A stretch of DNA of 64,000 bases from Streptococcus xiaochunlingii (GCF_006385805.1 NZ_VFSG01000003.1:1-64000), one strand, 5' to 3'; counted from the stretch's first letter, positions 44,511-53,998 are shown. The notes: generated by a model not told the origin, from the sequence alone. Numbers and translations: made by a program.

Positions 44511-44681
44511 TTAATTTTCCTCTTTCTTTCTTGTTTGTCGCCATCTAGCATCAACTGCTAGATAGATTGTAGCCGCAATGGCTAAATTCATCTGTGGTTG
44601 AAACGCAATCAGATGTGCATCATGTAAAACAGTTAATGCGATAATGATTGCAAAGATTATAGTGTGGATAGGCCATCTCAT
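44511..44681 (-). CDS. 56-residue membrane protein, possible immunity protein
   Basis: Begins MRWPIHTIIFAIIIALTVLH and has a second hydrophobic part MNLAIAATIYLAV, then a basic tail (RWRQTRKKEEN). No leader. It is abutted by peptide 4. A two-helix, basic-tailed protein of this size beside bacteriocin peptides is a likely immunity factor. Confidence 0.72.
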   Translation of the reverse strand: MRWPIHTIIFAIIIALTVLHDAHLIAFQPQMNLAIAATIYLAVDARWRQTRKKEEN

Positions 44682-44773
44682 ATTTTAATAATCCTAATTT
44701 TTGTTGAGAAGCAAAGCTAGGGTAATTTTCCAATAGAGCTAGCTTGTATGGGTAACCTTTTATTCATCTTGTG

Positions 44774-44842
44774 TCAGCTAAGCTGATTAGATGAAGCAAG
44801 GATAAGGTCAATAGCCAATGCTGTGTTTTTCTTACGTTTCAA
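44774..44842 (-). pseudogene. Possible relic ORF in the peptide cluster
   Basis: A TTG-initiated frame encoding KRKKNTALAIDLILASSNQLS with no good SD. It follows the 19-residue tiny ORF in the reading order and may be the remains of a membrane protein whose frame has been broken. Between 44682 and 44851 nothing firmer is visible. Confidence 0.25.
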
Positions 44843-44851
44843 GATTTGAGT

Positions 44852-44911
44852 TTAAAACAAGATCAATGAAAGCAAGATTAATAGAACAAAAGCTTTGGTA
44901 TTCTTTTTCAT
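44852..44911 (-). CDS. Tiny membrane peptide (19 residues)
   Basis: MKKNTKAFVLLILLSLILF: two-lysine start and a single hydrophobic helix. SD AAAGGG lies about 11 bases upstream. It could be a toxin-like or helper peptide, or the front of a broken gene continued at 44842. Confidence 0.4.
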   Translation of the reverse strand: MKKNTKAFVLLILLSLILF

Positions 44912-44933
44912 GTTCGGCATTCCCTTTCATTAT

Positions 44934-44990
44934 TTATTTACGGAAGAAGTAATACAAAAACCATGGGATGATAATGGGAGTATAGTACAT
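44934..44990 (-). CDS. Tiny membrane peptide (18 residues), first gene after the SigX box
   Basis: MYYTPIIIPWFLYYFFRK behind a very strong SD (GAAAGGAGGA) and about 37 bases downstream of the SigX box. Strongly hydrophobic and aromatic with a basic end. The SD and position argue that it is translated. Function unknown. Confidence 0.5.
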   Translation of the reverse strand: MYYTPIIIPWFLYYFFRK

Positions 44991-45026
44991 CTGTGGTCCT
45001 CCTTTCTTTTGTTTGGTCACTTATAC

Positions 45027-45034
45027 TATTCGTA
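45027..45034 (-). promoter_or_regulatory. Competence SigX (ComX) box of the peptide cluster
   Basis: The minus strand reads TACGAATA, a perfect cin-box (combox), preceded by a T-rich stretch (CAGATTTTTA) where the -25 element would be. There is no vegetative -10/-35 pair in register. The box would place the cluster among late competence genes. Confidence 0.78.
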
Positions 45035-45159
45035 TAAAAATCTGGAAATGGAAAAAATTTCTAAAAAAGTTTTAGAATGTTTGCATCTCTGAAACTAGTT
45101 TCAGAGGAAAGGGATGATAGTTTAAAATATGAAACTATAATCAAAATAGCTCTACAATA

Positions 45160-45188
45160 TTGTAAGCGCTTTAAAAATACTATATAAT
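45160..45188 (+). promoter_or_regulatory. nan operon promoter with overlapping cre site
   Basis: TTGTAA (45160-45165), 17-base spacer, TATAAT (45183-45188). The cre-like TGTAAGCGCTTTAA (45161-45174) covers the -35. The plan is the same as at the alcohol dehydrogenase promoter and implies CcpA repression. Confidence 0.72.
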
Positions 45189-45237
45189 AACTTTACAAGT
45201 ACTCGAGTTGACGTAATAAATAAAGGAGATGGAATGT

Positions 45238-45936
45238 ATGTCCAAGATCACGAAAGAAGAATTAATTCAACAGATCAAAGACGGCATTATCGTTTCTTGT
45301 CAGGCGCTTCCTCATGAACCTCTCTACACAGAGGCAGGAGGTGTGATTCCTCTCTTGGTCAAAGCAGCTGAGCAAGGAGGGGCGGTTGGAATCCGAGCGA
45401 ATAGTGTCCGCGATATCAAAGAAATCAAGGAAGTGACAAAGCTTCCGATTATCGGGATCATCAAGAGAGATTATCCTCCTGAAGAACCATTCATTACTGC
45501 TACTATGAAAGAAGTAGATGAATTGGCCGTATTAGATATCGCAGTGATTGCCCTGGATTGTACCAAACGTCCGCGTCATGACGGTCTATCGATTGTCGAC
45601 TTTATCCAGCAAGTGAAGGAGAAATATCCTGATCAACTCTTGATGGCAGATATCAGCACCTTTGAAGAAGGCTTAACAGCTGTCGAAGCAGGAGTTGATT
45701 TTGTCGGAACGACCTTATCTGGGTACACAGATTATAGCCCGAAAGTAGACGGACCTGACATTGACTTGATTCGCCAACTCTGCCAAGCGGGTGTCGATGT
45801 GATTGCTGAAGGTAAGATTCATTATCCTGCACAAGCCAAAGAAATTCATGACCTGGGTGTCAGAGGGGTTGTAGTAGGGGGAGCTATCACACGACCTAAA
45901 GAAATTACAGAACGCTTCGTCGCAGCTTTAAAATAG
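45238..45936 (+). CDS. nanE: N-acetylmannosamine-6-phosphate 2-epimerase
   Basis: Converts ManNAc-6-P to GlcNAc-6-P in sialic acid breakdown. The 232-residue TIM barrel shows [51 protein letters not shown] and [15 protein letters not shown] start at the ATG 45238, nine bases after AAGGAG; an in-frame ATG at 45229 overlaps the SD. First gene of the nan operon. Confidence 0.96.
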   Translation: MSKITKEELIQQIKDGIIVSCQALPHEPLYTEAGGVIPLLVKAAEQGGAVGIRANSVRDIKEIKEVTKLPIIGIIKRDYPPEEPFITATMKEVDELAVLDIAVIALDCTKRPRHDGLSIVDFIQQVKEKYPDQLLMADISTFEEGLTAVEAGVDFVGTTLSGYTDYSPKVDGPDIDLIRQLCQAGVDVIAEGKIHYPAQAKEIHDLGVRGVVVGGAITRPKEITERFVAALK

Positions 45937-47397
<1,461 letters not shown>

Positions 47398-47445
47398 ATC
47401 ATCTATGAAACTCAAATGATCCTTTCATAGAAATAAGAAAGCATA

Positions 47446-47492
47446 GGCCCCCTCGATTTCTTATCTCCATGTGTAGATTGAAAGAGGGGGCC
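47446..47492 (+). terminator. Stable hairpin between satA and satB
   Basis: GGCCCCCTC / GAGGGGGCC stem without a good T run, preceded by a second inverted repeat TCTATGAAA/TTTCATAGA (47403-47432). Probably a partial terminator or 3' stabiliser giving more binding protein than permease. Confidence 0.6.
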
Positions 47493-47600
47493 TTCGTGTT
47501 TTCGCTCTCCTAATTATCATATGTAGGAAAGGGCAGTGCTATCCGTTCCACATAGGAATCAAGGAAAAAATAGAAAAAGAACATCAGGAGGTGCCTTATT

Positions 47601-48488
47601 GTGAAGGTAAACAAAATCCGAATGAGGGAGACGCTGGTTTCCTACGCATTCTTAGCACCCATTTTAATCTTCTTTATTGTCTTTGTATTAGCACCAATGA
47701 TTATGGGGTTTGTCACTAGTTTCTTCAACTACTCGATGACCTCCTTCAAATTTGTTGGTCTTGAAAATTATTCCCGCATGTTTGCGGATAAGGTCTTTAT
47801 CAAGTCCTTGATCAATACTGTCATCATCGTTATCGGATCCGTTCCAATCGTAGTATTGTTCTCCTTGTTTGTGGCTTCTCAGACCTACCATCAAAATGCC
47901 ATTGCGCGTTCCTTCTACCGTTTCGTCTTCTTCCTTCCTGTAGTTACAGGGAGTGTAGCCGTTACAGTGGTATGGAAATGGATCTACGATCCACTATCTG
48001 GTATTTTGAACTTCGTCCTTAAATCTGGTCATGTTATCCAACAAAATATTTCTTGGTTGGGAGATAAGAACTGGGCTTTGATGGCCATTATTGTCATCTT
48101 ATTGACAACCTCTGTTGGTCAACCGATCATCCTCTACATCGCAGCTATGGGAAATATTGATAACTCTCTCGTAGAAGCAGCGCGTGTGGATGGTGCGACA
48201 GAACTTCAAGTTTTCTGGAAGATCAAATGGCCAAGCTTATTGCCAACAACTTTGTACATTGCGATCATTACGACCATTAACTCTTTCCAATGTTTCGCCT
48301 TGATCCAATTGTTGACATCTGGCGGTCCTAACTACTCAACGAGTACCCTTATGTACTACCTCTATGAAAAAGCCTTTAAACTCTCTGAATACGGTTATGC
48401 CAACACCATGGGTGTCTTCCTTGCGGTGATGATTGCCATTATCAGTTTTGCGCAATTCAAGATCCTTGGAAACGACGTAGAATACTAA
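47601..48488 (+). CDS. satB: Sialic acid ABC transporter permease 1
   Basis: A 295-residue membrane protein of the MalF type with six hydrophobic segments (FLAPILIFFIVFVLAPMIMGF is the first) and the EAA loop EAARVDGATELQVFWKIKWPSLLPT, which contacts the ATPase. Starts at GTG behind CAGGAGGTG. Pairs with the next permease. Confidence 0.93.
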   Translation: MKVNKIRMRETLVSYAFLAPILIFFIVFVLAPMIMGFVTSFFNYSMTSFKFVGLENYSRMFADKVFIKSLINTVIIVIGSVPIVVLFSLFVASQTYHQNAIARSFYRFVFFLPVVTGSVAVTVVWKWIYDPLSGILNFVLKSGHVIQQNISWLGDKNWALMAIIVILLTTSVGQPIILYIAAMGNIDNSLVEAARVDGATELQVFWKIKWPSLLPTTLYIAIITTINSFQCFALIQLLTSGGPNYSTSTLMYYLYEKAFKLSEYGYANTMGVFLAVMIAIISFAQFKILGNDVEY

Positions 48489-48503
48489 AGAAAGGAGTCT
48501 CAG

Positions 48504-49343
48504 ATGAAATCAACACAAAAGAAACCAATTACTGCCTTTACAGTGATTTCTACCATCGTTTTGCTCCTTTTGACAGTTTTGTTCATTTTCCCATTCTATT
48601 GGATTTTGACAGGGGCCTTTAAGTCTCAACCAGATACCATTATGATCCCACCTCAGTGGTGGCCAAAGACACCAACTATGGAAAACTTCCAACAATTGAT
48701 GGTTCAAAACCCAGCCCTGCAATGGTTGTGGAACAGTGTCTTTATTTCCCTTGCTACCATGCTTTTGGTATGTATGACGTCTTCTTTGGCGGGCTATGTC
48801 CTGGCTAAGAAACGTTTCTATGGGCAACGAATTCTCTTTGCTATCTTTATCGCAGCCATGGCCCTTCCAAAACAAGTTGTCTTGGTTCCATTGGTGCGCA
48901 TTATCAACTTTATGGGAATCCACGACACCCTTGCAGCGGTTATCTTGCCGCTGGTCGGATGGCCATTCGGGGTCTTCTTGATGAAGCAATTTAGTGAAAA
49001 CATCCCAACAGAACTCTTAGAATCTGCTAAGATCGATGGTTGTGGAGAGTTACGGACTTTCTGGAGCGTTGCCTTCCCAATTGTCAAGCCGGGATTTGCA
49101 GCCCTTGCCATCTTTACCTTCATCAACACCTGGAACGACTACTTTATGCAATTGGTGATGCTGACCTCTCGTCAAAACTTGACTATTTCACTAGGGGTTG
49201 CGACCATGCAGGCTGAAATGGCCACCAACTATGGCTTGATCATGGCTGGAGCAGCTTTGGCTGCGGTGCCAATCGTTACGGTCTTCCTCGTTTTCCAAAA
49301 ATCCTTCACTCAAGGGATTACCATGGGAGCGGTCAAAGGATGA
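48504..49343 (+). CDS. satC: Sialic acid ABC transporter permease 2
   Basis: A 279-residue MalG-type permease with six membrane segments and the EAA loop LLESAKIDGCGELRTFWSVAFPIVKP. SD GAAAGGAG. It starts 15 bases after permease 1. No ATP-binding subunit gene follows, as in other streptococcal sat loci that rely on MsmK. Confidence 0.93.
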   Translation: MKSTQKKPITAFTVISTIVLLLLTVLFIFPFYWILTGAFKSQPDTIMIPPQWWPKTPTMENFQQLMVQNPALQWLWNSVFISLATMLLVCMTSSLAGYVLAKKRFYGQRILFAIFIAAMALPKQVVLVPLVRIINFMGIHDTLAAVILPLVGWPFGVFLMKQFSENIPTELLESAKIDGCGELRTFWSVAFPIVKPGFAALAIFTFINTWNDYFMQLVMLTSRQNLTISLGVATMQAEMATNYGLIMAGAALAAVPIVTVFLVFQKSFTQGITMGAVKG

Positions 49344-49387
49344 GCCGTCTGCTTGGACAAACGATAGTAGTGTACAGATACTTTTTT

Positions 49388-49447
49388 CTAGGCTGAGAGG
49401 TGTAGGGTTCTTGCAGGCTCTACATCTCATCGGTGCCCTAGAAGGGG
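49388..49447 (+). other. Long nested hairpin between satC and yhcH
   Basis: Outer TTCTAGG / CCCTAGAA and inner GAGAGGTGTAG / CTACATCTC pairings form one extended hairpin; a further CCCTA...TAGGG follows. No T run. It may separate transporter and enzyme parts of the message. Confidence 0.5.
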
Positions 49448-49507
49448 CTAGGGAAGAAATCACTTGTTTTCTTTTCTCGTCCTAAGAAGTGTCGAAAGGA
49501 AAAGTGT

Positions 49508-49960
49508 ATGATATTTGATGATTTAATAAACATCACCTTTTACAAAGGGATCCATCCCAATCTAGATCAGGCCATTGATTTTCTCTATGAGCATCGGAAG
49601 GATTCTTTTGAATTAGGGAGATACGACATTGATGGAGATAAGGTCTTTCTCGTCGTTCAAGAAAACACCCTCAATAAAGAAGAAAGCAATCGCTTTGAGC
49701 ACCACAAAAGATATGCCGATTTGCATCTTTTGGTAGAAGGACATGAGTTTTCGAGTTATGGATCTCGTGTGACAGGTGAGGCGCTCGCCTTTGATGAAGC
49801 ATCGGACATCGGTTTTGTCCATTGCCAGGAGTCCTATCCACTTCATCTGGGTTATCATAATTTTGCGATTTTCTTCCCAGGAGAACCTCATCAACCAAAT
49901 GGTTATGCGGGTCAAGAAGAAGTCGTTCGAAAACATTTAGTGAAAATTTTAATCGATTAA
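49508..49960 (+). CDS. YhcH/YjgK/YiaL family protein
   Basis: A 150-residue cupin-like protein common in sialic acid operons (NanQ/YhcH type), thought to help sugar anomer or epimer conversion before catabolism. It has DLHLLVEGHEF, SYPLHLGYHNFAIFFPGEPHQPN (metal-binding His/Glu pattern) and VVRKHLVKI at the end. SD GAAAGGAAA. Confidence 0.87.
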   Translation: MIFDDLINITFYKGIHPNLDQAIDFLYEHRKDSFELGRYDIDGDKVFLVVQENTLNKEESNRFEHHKRYADLHLLVEGHEFSSYGSRVTGEALAFDEASDIGFVHCQESYPLHLGYHNFAIFFPGEPHQPNGYAGQEEVVRKHLVKILID

Positions 49961-49981
49961 GAGAGTCAGAAAGGAGACGGT

Positions 49982-50629
49982 ATGTCACAAAGAGAAACAG
50001 GATTGATCAAAACAGTTTTTAATACTGACAATCTGGTGATGCGAATCAGCGAGAAAATAGCGGACTTAGTCACAGTCAATCTTCTTTTTGTGCTGAGCTG
50101 TCTGCCGATTGTCACCATCGGGATCGCAAAGATTAGTTTGTATCAAACGGTTTTTGCCATCAAACACCAGCGTCGCCTACCAGTCATTCGGACCTACATC
50201 AGCGCCTTTCGTGAAAATTGGAAGTTGGGCCTTCAGCTCGGAGGGATAGAGTTGCTCATTTCAGGGATCTGTCTCTTTGACTTGTTCCTCTTTTGGAGCC
50301 AGACAGCCTTGCCAATGCAGGTGTTAAAAGCTGTTTGTCTAGGACTCTTTATCTTCCTAGTTCTGGTCATGCTAGCGGCCTATCCAATTGCGGCGCGTTA
50401 TCGATTGACTTGGACAGAGTGTCTACAAAAAGCTCTGATTGTATCCGGTTTGTATTTCCCATGGTTCTTCGTTATGGGGGCTCTCTTGTTGCTAGTAGCT
50501 ATGGTGTTTGTGACTTCTGTCTTAAGCTTTTTACTAGGACTCATGGTCTTCTTCTTGATTGGTTTTTCTAGCCTGACCTTCCTACAGGTTGGATTGATGG
50601 AAAAGATATTTGCTCGTTTTAAAGAATAA
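49982..50629 (+). CDS. YesL family (DUF624) membrane protein
   Basis: A 215-residue protein with five or so membrane helices (NLLFVLSCLPIVTIGIAKISLY is the family opening), often found beside carbohydrate ABC transporters. The role is unknown, perhaps transporter assembly or regulation. SD GAAAGGAGA; 21 bases after yhcH. Confidence 0.85.
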   Translation: MSQRETGLIKTVFNTDNLVMRISEKIADLVTVNLLFVLSCLPIVTIGIAKISLYQTVFAIKHQRRLPVIRTYISAFRENWKLGLQLGGIELLISGICLFDLFLFWSQTALPMQVLKAVCLGLFIFLVLVMLAAYPIAARYRLTWTECLQKALIVSGLYFPWFFVMGALLLLVAMVFVTSVLSFLLGLMVFFLIGFSSLTFLQVGLMEKIFARFKE

Positions 50630-50674
50630 AAAAGAAAAATAGGATTTGGTAAACATTCGTGAAAGGAGAAAAGA

Positions 50675-51592
50675 ATGTCAGATTTAAAAAAATATGAAGG
50701 AGTCATCCCGGCTTTTTATGCCTGCTATGATGACCAAGGAGAAATTAGCCCGGAGCGGGTACGTGCGCTGGTAGAATATTTTATCGCGAAAGGTGTGCAG
50801 GGCTTGTATGTCAACGGATCTTCCGGAGAATGTATCTACCAGAGCGTAGCCGATCGCAAGCTGGTCTTAGAAGAAGTCATGGCAGTGGCTAAAGGAAAAT
50901 TGACCATCATCGCTCACGTGGCCTGCAACAATACCAAGGACAGCGTGGAATTGGCACGACATGCAGAAGAGCTAGGAGTAGATGCCATTGCGGCCATTCC
51001 GCCAATTTATTTCCGCTTGCCAGAATACAGTGTTGCCCACTACTGGAATGAAATCAGCGCAGCAGCACCAAACACAGACTTTGTCATCTATAATATCCCG
51101 CAATTGGCAGGGGTAGCTTTGACACCGAGTCTGTATACAGAAATGTTGAAAAACCCACGTGTGATTGGGGTGAAGAATTCCTCTATGCCTGTTCAGGATA
51201 TTCAGACCTTTGCTTCTTTGGGAGGCGATGACCATATCGTCTTTAATGGTCCAGATGAACAATTCTTAGGTGGCCGTCTTATGGGAGCAGGAGCTGGTAT
51301 TGGGGGAACCTATGGTGCTATGCCAGAGCTCTTCTTGAAACTCAATCAGCTGATTGCTGAGAAAGACTTGGAAACTGCGCGTGCCTTGCAATTTGCCATC
51401 AATGGTATTATCGGAGTCTTGACGTCTGCTCATGGAAACATGTATGGCGTCATTAAAGAAGTCTTGCGGATCAATGAAGGTCTAGAACTGGGATCTGTTC
51501 GGAGTCCATTAAGTCCAGTAACTGAAGGAGACCAGGAAGTGGTTCAAAAAGCAGCTAGCTTAATCCGTGAAGTCAAGGAACGTTTCCTTTAA
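50675..51592 (+). CDS. nanA: N-acetylneuraminate lyase
   Basis: Splits sialic acid to ManNAc and pyruvate. The 305-residue class I aldolase has NGSSGECIYQS, the Tyr in VIYNIP and the Schiff-base Lys in RVIGVKNSS. SD GAAAGGAG. Placed between the YesL gene and nanK in the operon. Confidence 0.96.
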   Translation: MSDLKKYEGVIPAFYACYDDQGEISPERVRALVEYFIAKGVQGLYVNGSSGECIYQSVADRKLVLEEVMAVAKGKLTIIAHVACNNTKDSVELARHAEELGVDAIAAIPPIYFRLPEYSVAHYWNEISAAAPNTDFVIYNIPQLAGVALTPSLYTEMLKNPRVIGVKNSSMPVQDIQTFASLGGDDHIVFNGPDEQFLGGRLMGAGAGIGGTYGAMPELFLKLNQLIAEKDLETARALQFAINGIIGVLTSAHGNMYGVIKEVLRINEGLELGSVRSPLSPVTEGDQEVVQKAASLIREVKERFL

Positions 51593-51622
51593 AAAAGAGT
51601 GTAAATCGGAAAGGAGAGGTGT

Positions 51623-52516
51623 ATGGCCTATTACCTAGCGATTGATATCGGTGGGACCAATATCAAATATGGTCTGATTGATGAAGCAGAGAATTTGATT
51701 GAGTCGCATGAAATGCCGACAGAAGCTGAAAAAGGGGGACCTGGGATTCTAGGGAAAACCAAAGCTTTAGTAGAATCTTACCTCGAAGAAAATACCATCC
51801 TTGGAGTCTGTATTTCGTCAGCTGGGATGGTTGACCCCGATAAGGGGGAAATCTTTTATGCAGGCCCTCAGATTCCCAATTATGCAGGAACACAGTTCAA
51901 AAAAGAAATTGAAGAGACCTATCAAATCCCCTGCGAAATTGAAAATGACGTCAACTGTGCTGGTTTAGCAGAAGTCATGTCAGGGAATGGCCAGGGTGCT
52001 CAAGTTGCCGTCTGTTTAACGGTCGGTACTGGCATTGGTGGCTGTCTCTTGATCAATGGGGAGATTTTCCATGGCTTTAGCAATTCTGCTTGCGAGGTAG
52101 GTTACCTTCATCTTCAAGATGGCGCCTTCCAAGATTTGGCCTCGACGACAGCTTTGGTTGAATATGTTGCCAAGCAGCATGGGGATCCTGTTGAACAATG
52201 GAGTGGTCGTCGCATATTCAAGGAAGCGACCCAAGGAAATACCATCTGTATGGCAGGAATCGATCGCATGGTCGACTACCTGGGCAAGGGGCTTGCCAAT
52301 ATCTGTTATGTTGTCAATCCTCAAGTAGTCATTCTTGGTGGTGGGGTCATGGGACAGGAAGCTATATTGAAACCAAAAATTTCAGCTGCCCTCCAAGAAT
52401 CCCTCGTTCCAAGCCTAGCAGACAAGACGCAATTGGAGTTTGCGCATCATCAAAATACGGCAGGGATGATAGGAGCTTACTACCATTTCAAACAACAACA
52501 AGCCAGACGGAATTAA
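51623..52516 (+). CDS. nanK: ROK-family N-acetylmannosamine kinase
   Basis: Phosphorylates ManNAc for NanE. The 297-residue ROK protein has the phosphate loop AIDIGGTNIKYGL, ENDVNCAGLAEVMSGNG (catalytic Asp) and LTVGTGIGGCLLINGE. The usual zinc motif CxCGxxGCxE is absent; the region reads CEVGYLHLQDGAFQDLAS, so it belongs to the zinc-free ROK group. Last gene of the operon, with a good terminator. Confidence 0.9.
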   Translation: MAYYLAIDIGGTNIKYGLIDEAENLIESHEMPTEAEKGGPGILGKTKALVESYLEENTILGVCISSAGMVDPDKGEIFYAGPQIPNYAGTQFKKEIEETYQIPCEIENDVNCAGLAEVMSGNGQGAQVAVCLTVGTGIGGCLLINGEIFHGFSNSACEVGYLHLQDGAFQDLASTTALVEYVAKQHGDPVEQWSGRRIFKEATQGNTICMAGIDRMVDYLGKGLANICYVVNPQVVILGGGVMGQEAILKPKISAALQESLVPSLADKTQLEFAHHQNTAGMIGAYYHFKQQQARRN

Positions 52517-52519
52517 ATC

Positions 52520-52551
52520 AAAAATGCTCACCACTTAGGTGAGCATTTTTT
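52520..52551 (+). terminator. Terminator after nanK
   Basis: AAAATGCTCACC / GGTGAGCATTTT stem and T run. The DNA downstream (52796-52826) has a broken partial copy of the same arms (GCTCACCTAAGCAGTAAGC). Confidence 0.92.
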
Positions 52552-52635
52552 GAATGTAGACAAACTATTGTTTTACATAAAACGGCTAGATAATTTTCAA
52601 AAAATGACTTATATTTATAGTCATTTAAGAAGATT

Positions 52636-52775
52636 AAAAACTTTCCGCTGTGAGAAAAGTTCCTGAAACACTTGTGTTTCAGGAATTCGGGAGTTTTGGA
52701 ACCTTAGGTCCAAAACTAAGTCATGGAACTTCTTCGAATTTCGCTGACGTCCGTACTCACCTAAGGAAAGTTTTT
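52636..52775 (+). ncRNA. Structured RNA element (family A, copy 3) after nanK
   Basis: Outer stem AAAAACTTTCC / GGAAAGTTTTT, then GTGAG/CTCAC with GAAA following, a nine-pair hairpin TTCCTGAAA/TTTCAGGAA, a hairpin AGTTTTGGA/TCCAAAACT, TCATGGAA and GCTGACGTCCG. This is the same plan as the elements before purE and purB. Unlike those, it is not in front of a plus-strand gene: it lies between nanK and the convergent nanR. It ends in a T run and so may be a free-standing small RNA or a mobile repeat. Confidence 0.62.
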
Positions 52776-52830
52776 TTAGAAGACTTTATTTCAATCTGAA
52801 ACGCTCACCTAAGCAGTAAGCATTTTCTAT

Positions 52831-52878
52831 TGAAAAGAAAAACCAGAATGCAGAGGAAAAGATCCTCAGCTTCTGGTG
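52831..52878 (-). terminator. Terminator of nanR
   Basis: Minus-strand stem ACCAGAAGCTGAGGA / TCCTCTGCATTCTGGT followed by TTTTTC. Confidence 0.82.
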
Positions 52879-52891
52879 ATATTTAGGGAGA

Positions 52892-53731
52892 CTAGCGTCT
52901 ACGTGAATCGTAGCCATTGAGTTTTTTGTTTTCCCAATAGCTATTGAAAATTCTTTCTTTACGCTCCCGATCCATTTCGAGAAAGTGAGCATAGATTAAA
53001 TCAATCGTGGTTAAGAAGGGAAGGGTTGCCGTAATACGGTCGATATAGGTGCTTCCAGGTAGGGGAGCAACTGGTAAGATTTCTGTAAAGTCATCTTTGA
53101 TAGCGTCTGGTTGAGCAGTAAGAAGAACGGTTTTCGCTCCCATTTCTTGAGCATCCAGAAGGCTATGGATAATCGAGCGTGTAGTTCCCGATAGAGAGAA
53201 GGCAATGACTAGGCAGGATTTATCCAAGATACTGGTCGTCCATGCAAAGCCGTCTTGATCGGTTAGGGCCTCGCAAACAACGCCCAGTCGGAGGAAGCGA
53301 AGTTTCATCTCGGAGGCGACTAGACCGGAGCTTCCTTTTCCAAAGAAGTAGACCCGATCTGCTTGAGTGATTAAGTTGGCGACTTCTTTGATTTGGTCAT
53401 CTTTTGCTAGGGTTTCTGTAACCTGAAGGACCTGCTGGTAGCGACGCAAGACATCCTGGGTTAGTTCGTCGTGCGGGGATTGTTGCTTTTGAGATTTGGT
53501 TTCTTCGTTAAAGTGATAAATAAATTCACGGTAGCCTGTGAAGCCACACTTTTGGGAAAAACGGGTCAAAGCAGCTTTTGATACATGCAAAAGTTCCGTC
53601 ACTCTAGACGAGGAAAGAGAGTGTTGCTGCGCTTCAGGAGATAAAAAATAGCGGGCAATGTCTAGCTCTAGCTCCGTCATTTCTTCTTGATGGCTCTTAA
53701 TAATGCTTCGGAGATCACGATCTTGTTTCAC
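52892..53731 (-). CDS. nanR: RpiR-family regulator of sialic acid catabolism
   Basis: A 279-residue regulator with an N-terminal RpiR helix-turn-helix (SSSRVTELLHVSKAALTRFSQKCGFTGYREF) and a C-terminal SIS sugar-phosphate domain (VYFFGKGSSGLVASEM, VIAFSLSGTTRSII). I chose the GTG at 53731 because AAAGGAGGA stands in front of it; the ATG at 53788 lies within the promoter region. It is the likely switch of the nan operon, responding to ManNAc-6-P or a related sugar phosphate (inference from family). Confidence 0.88.
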   Translation of the reverse strand: MKQDRDLRSIIKSHQEEMTELELDIARYFLSPEAQQHSLSSSRVTELLHVSKAALTRFSQKCGFTGYREFIYHFNEETKSQKQQSPHDELTQDVLRRYQQVLQVTETLAKDDQIKEVANLITQADRVYFFGKGSSGLVASEMKLRFLRLGVVCEALTDQDGFAWTTSILDKSCLVIAFSLSGTTRSIIHSLLDAQEMGAKTVLLTAQPDAIKDDFTEILPVAPLPGSTYIDRITATLPFLTTIDLIYAHFLEMDRERKERIFNSYWENKKLNGYDSRRR

Positions 53732-53788
53732 AGCAGTCCTCCTTTCAACCGATGTTACACCTGGAGAAAATCCTATAATATATTTCAC

Positions 53789-53817
53789 AGTATAACATAA
53801 AAAGCTGTGATATACAA
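53789..53817 (-). promoter_or_regulatory. nanR promoter
   Basis: Minus strand TTGTAT (53812-53817), 17-base spacer, TATACT (53789-53794). An inverted repeat CACAG...CTGTG spans it and may be an autoregulatory operator. Confidence 0.65.
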
Positions 53818-53916
53818 GGAATACGACCAGCGAACGACTGAAAGAAGGAACAGAATCCGCATCTTTTTTGAATCACCTTTGTTAAAAAAATAACCTCTGG
53901 AAACAAAGGAAAGACG

Positions 53917-53946
53917 CTGAAAAAAGTTGATGAAATATGTTATAAT
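53917..53946 (+). promoter_or_regulatory. Promoter of the V-ATPase operon
   Basis: TATAAT at 53941-53946 with CTGAAA (53917-53922) 18 bases upstream. The leader is about 45 bases. Confidence 0.6.
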
Positions 53947-53998
53947 TTACACAAGAATTTGTTCCTTTTCATAAAGGAAGAGGTAAGGAGGTGGAGTG

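Noticed and set aside
44895..45092. Plus-strand 65-codon frame across the peptide cluster promoter
   Set aside because: It runs over the SigX box and two minus-strand tiny ORFs, has no SD, and its content mirrors them.
53821..53930. Fourth copy of the family A element before the V-ATPase operon
   Set aside because: Only a short CCTTTG/CAAAGG inverted repeat is present; the GAAA and GACGTCC core are missing.
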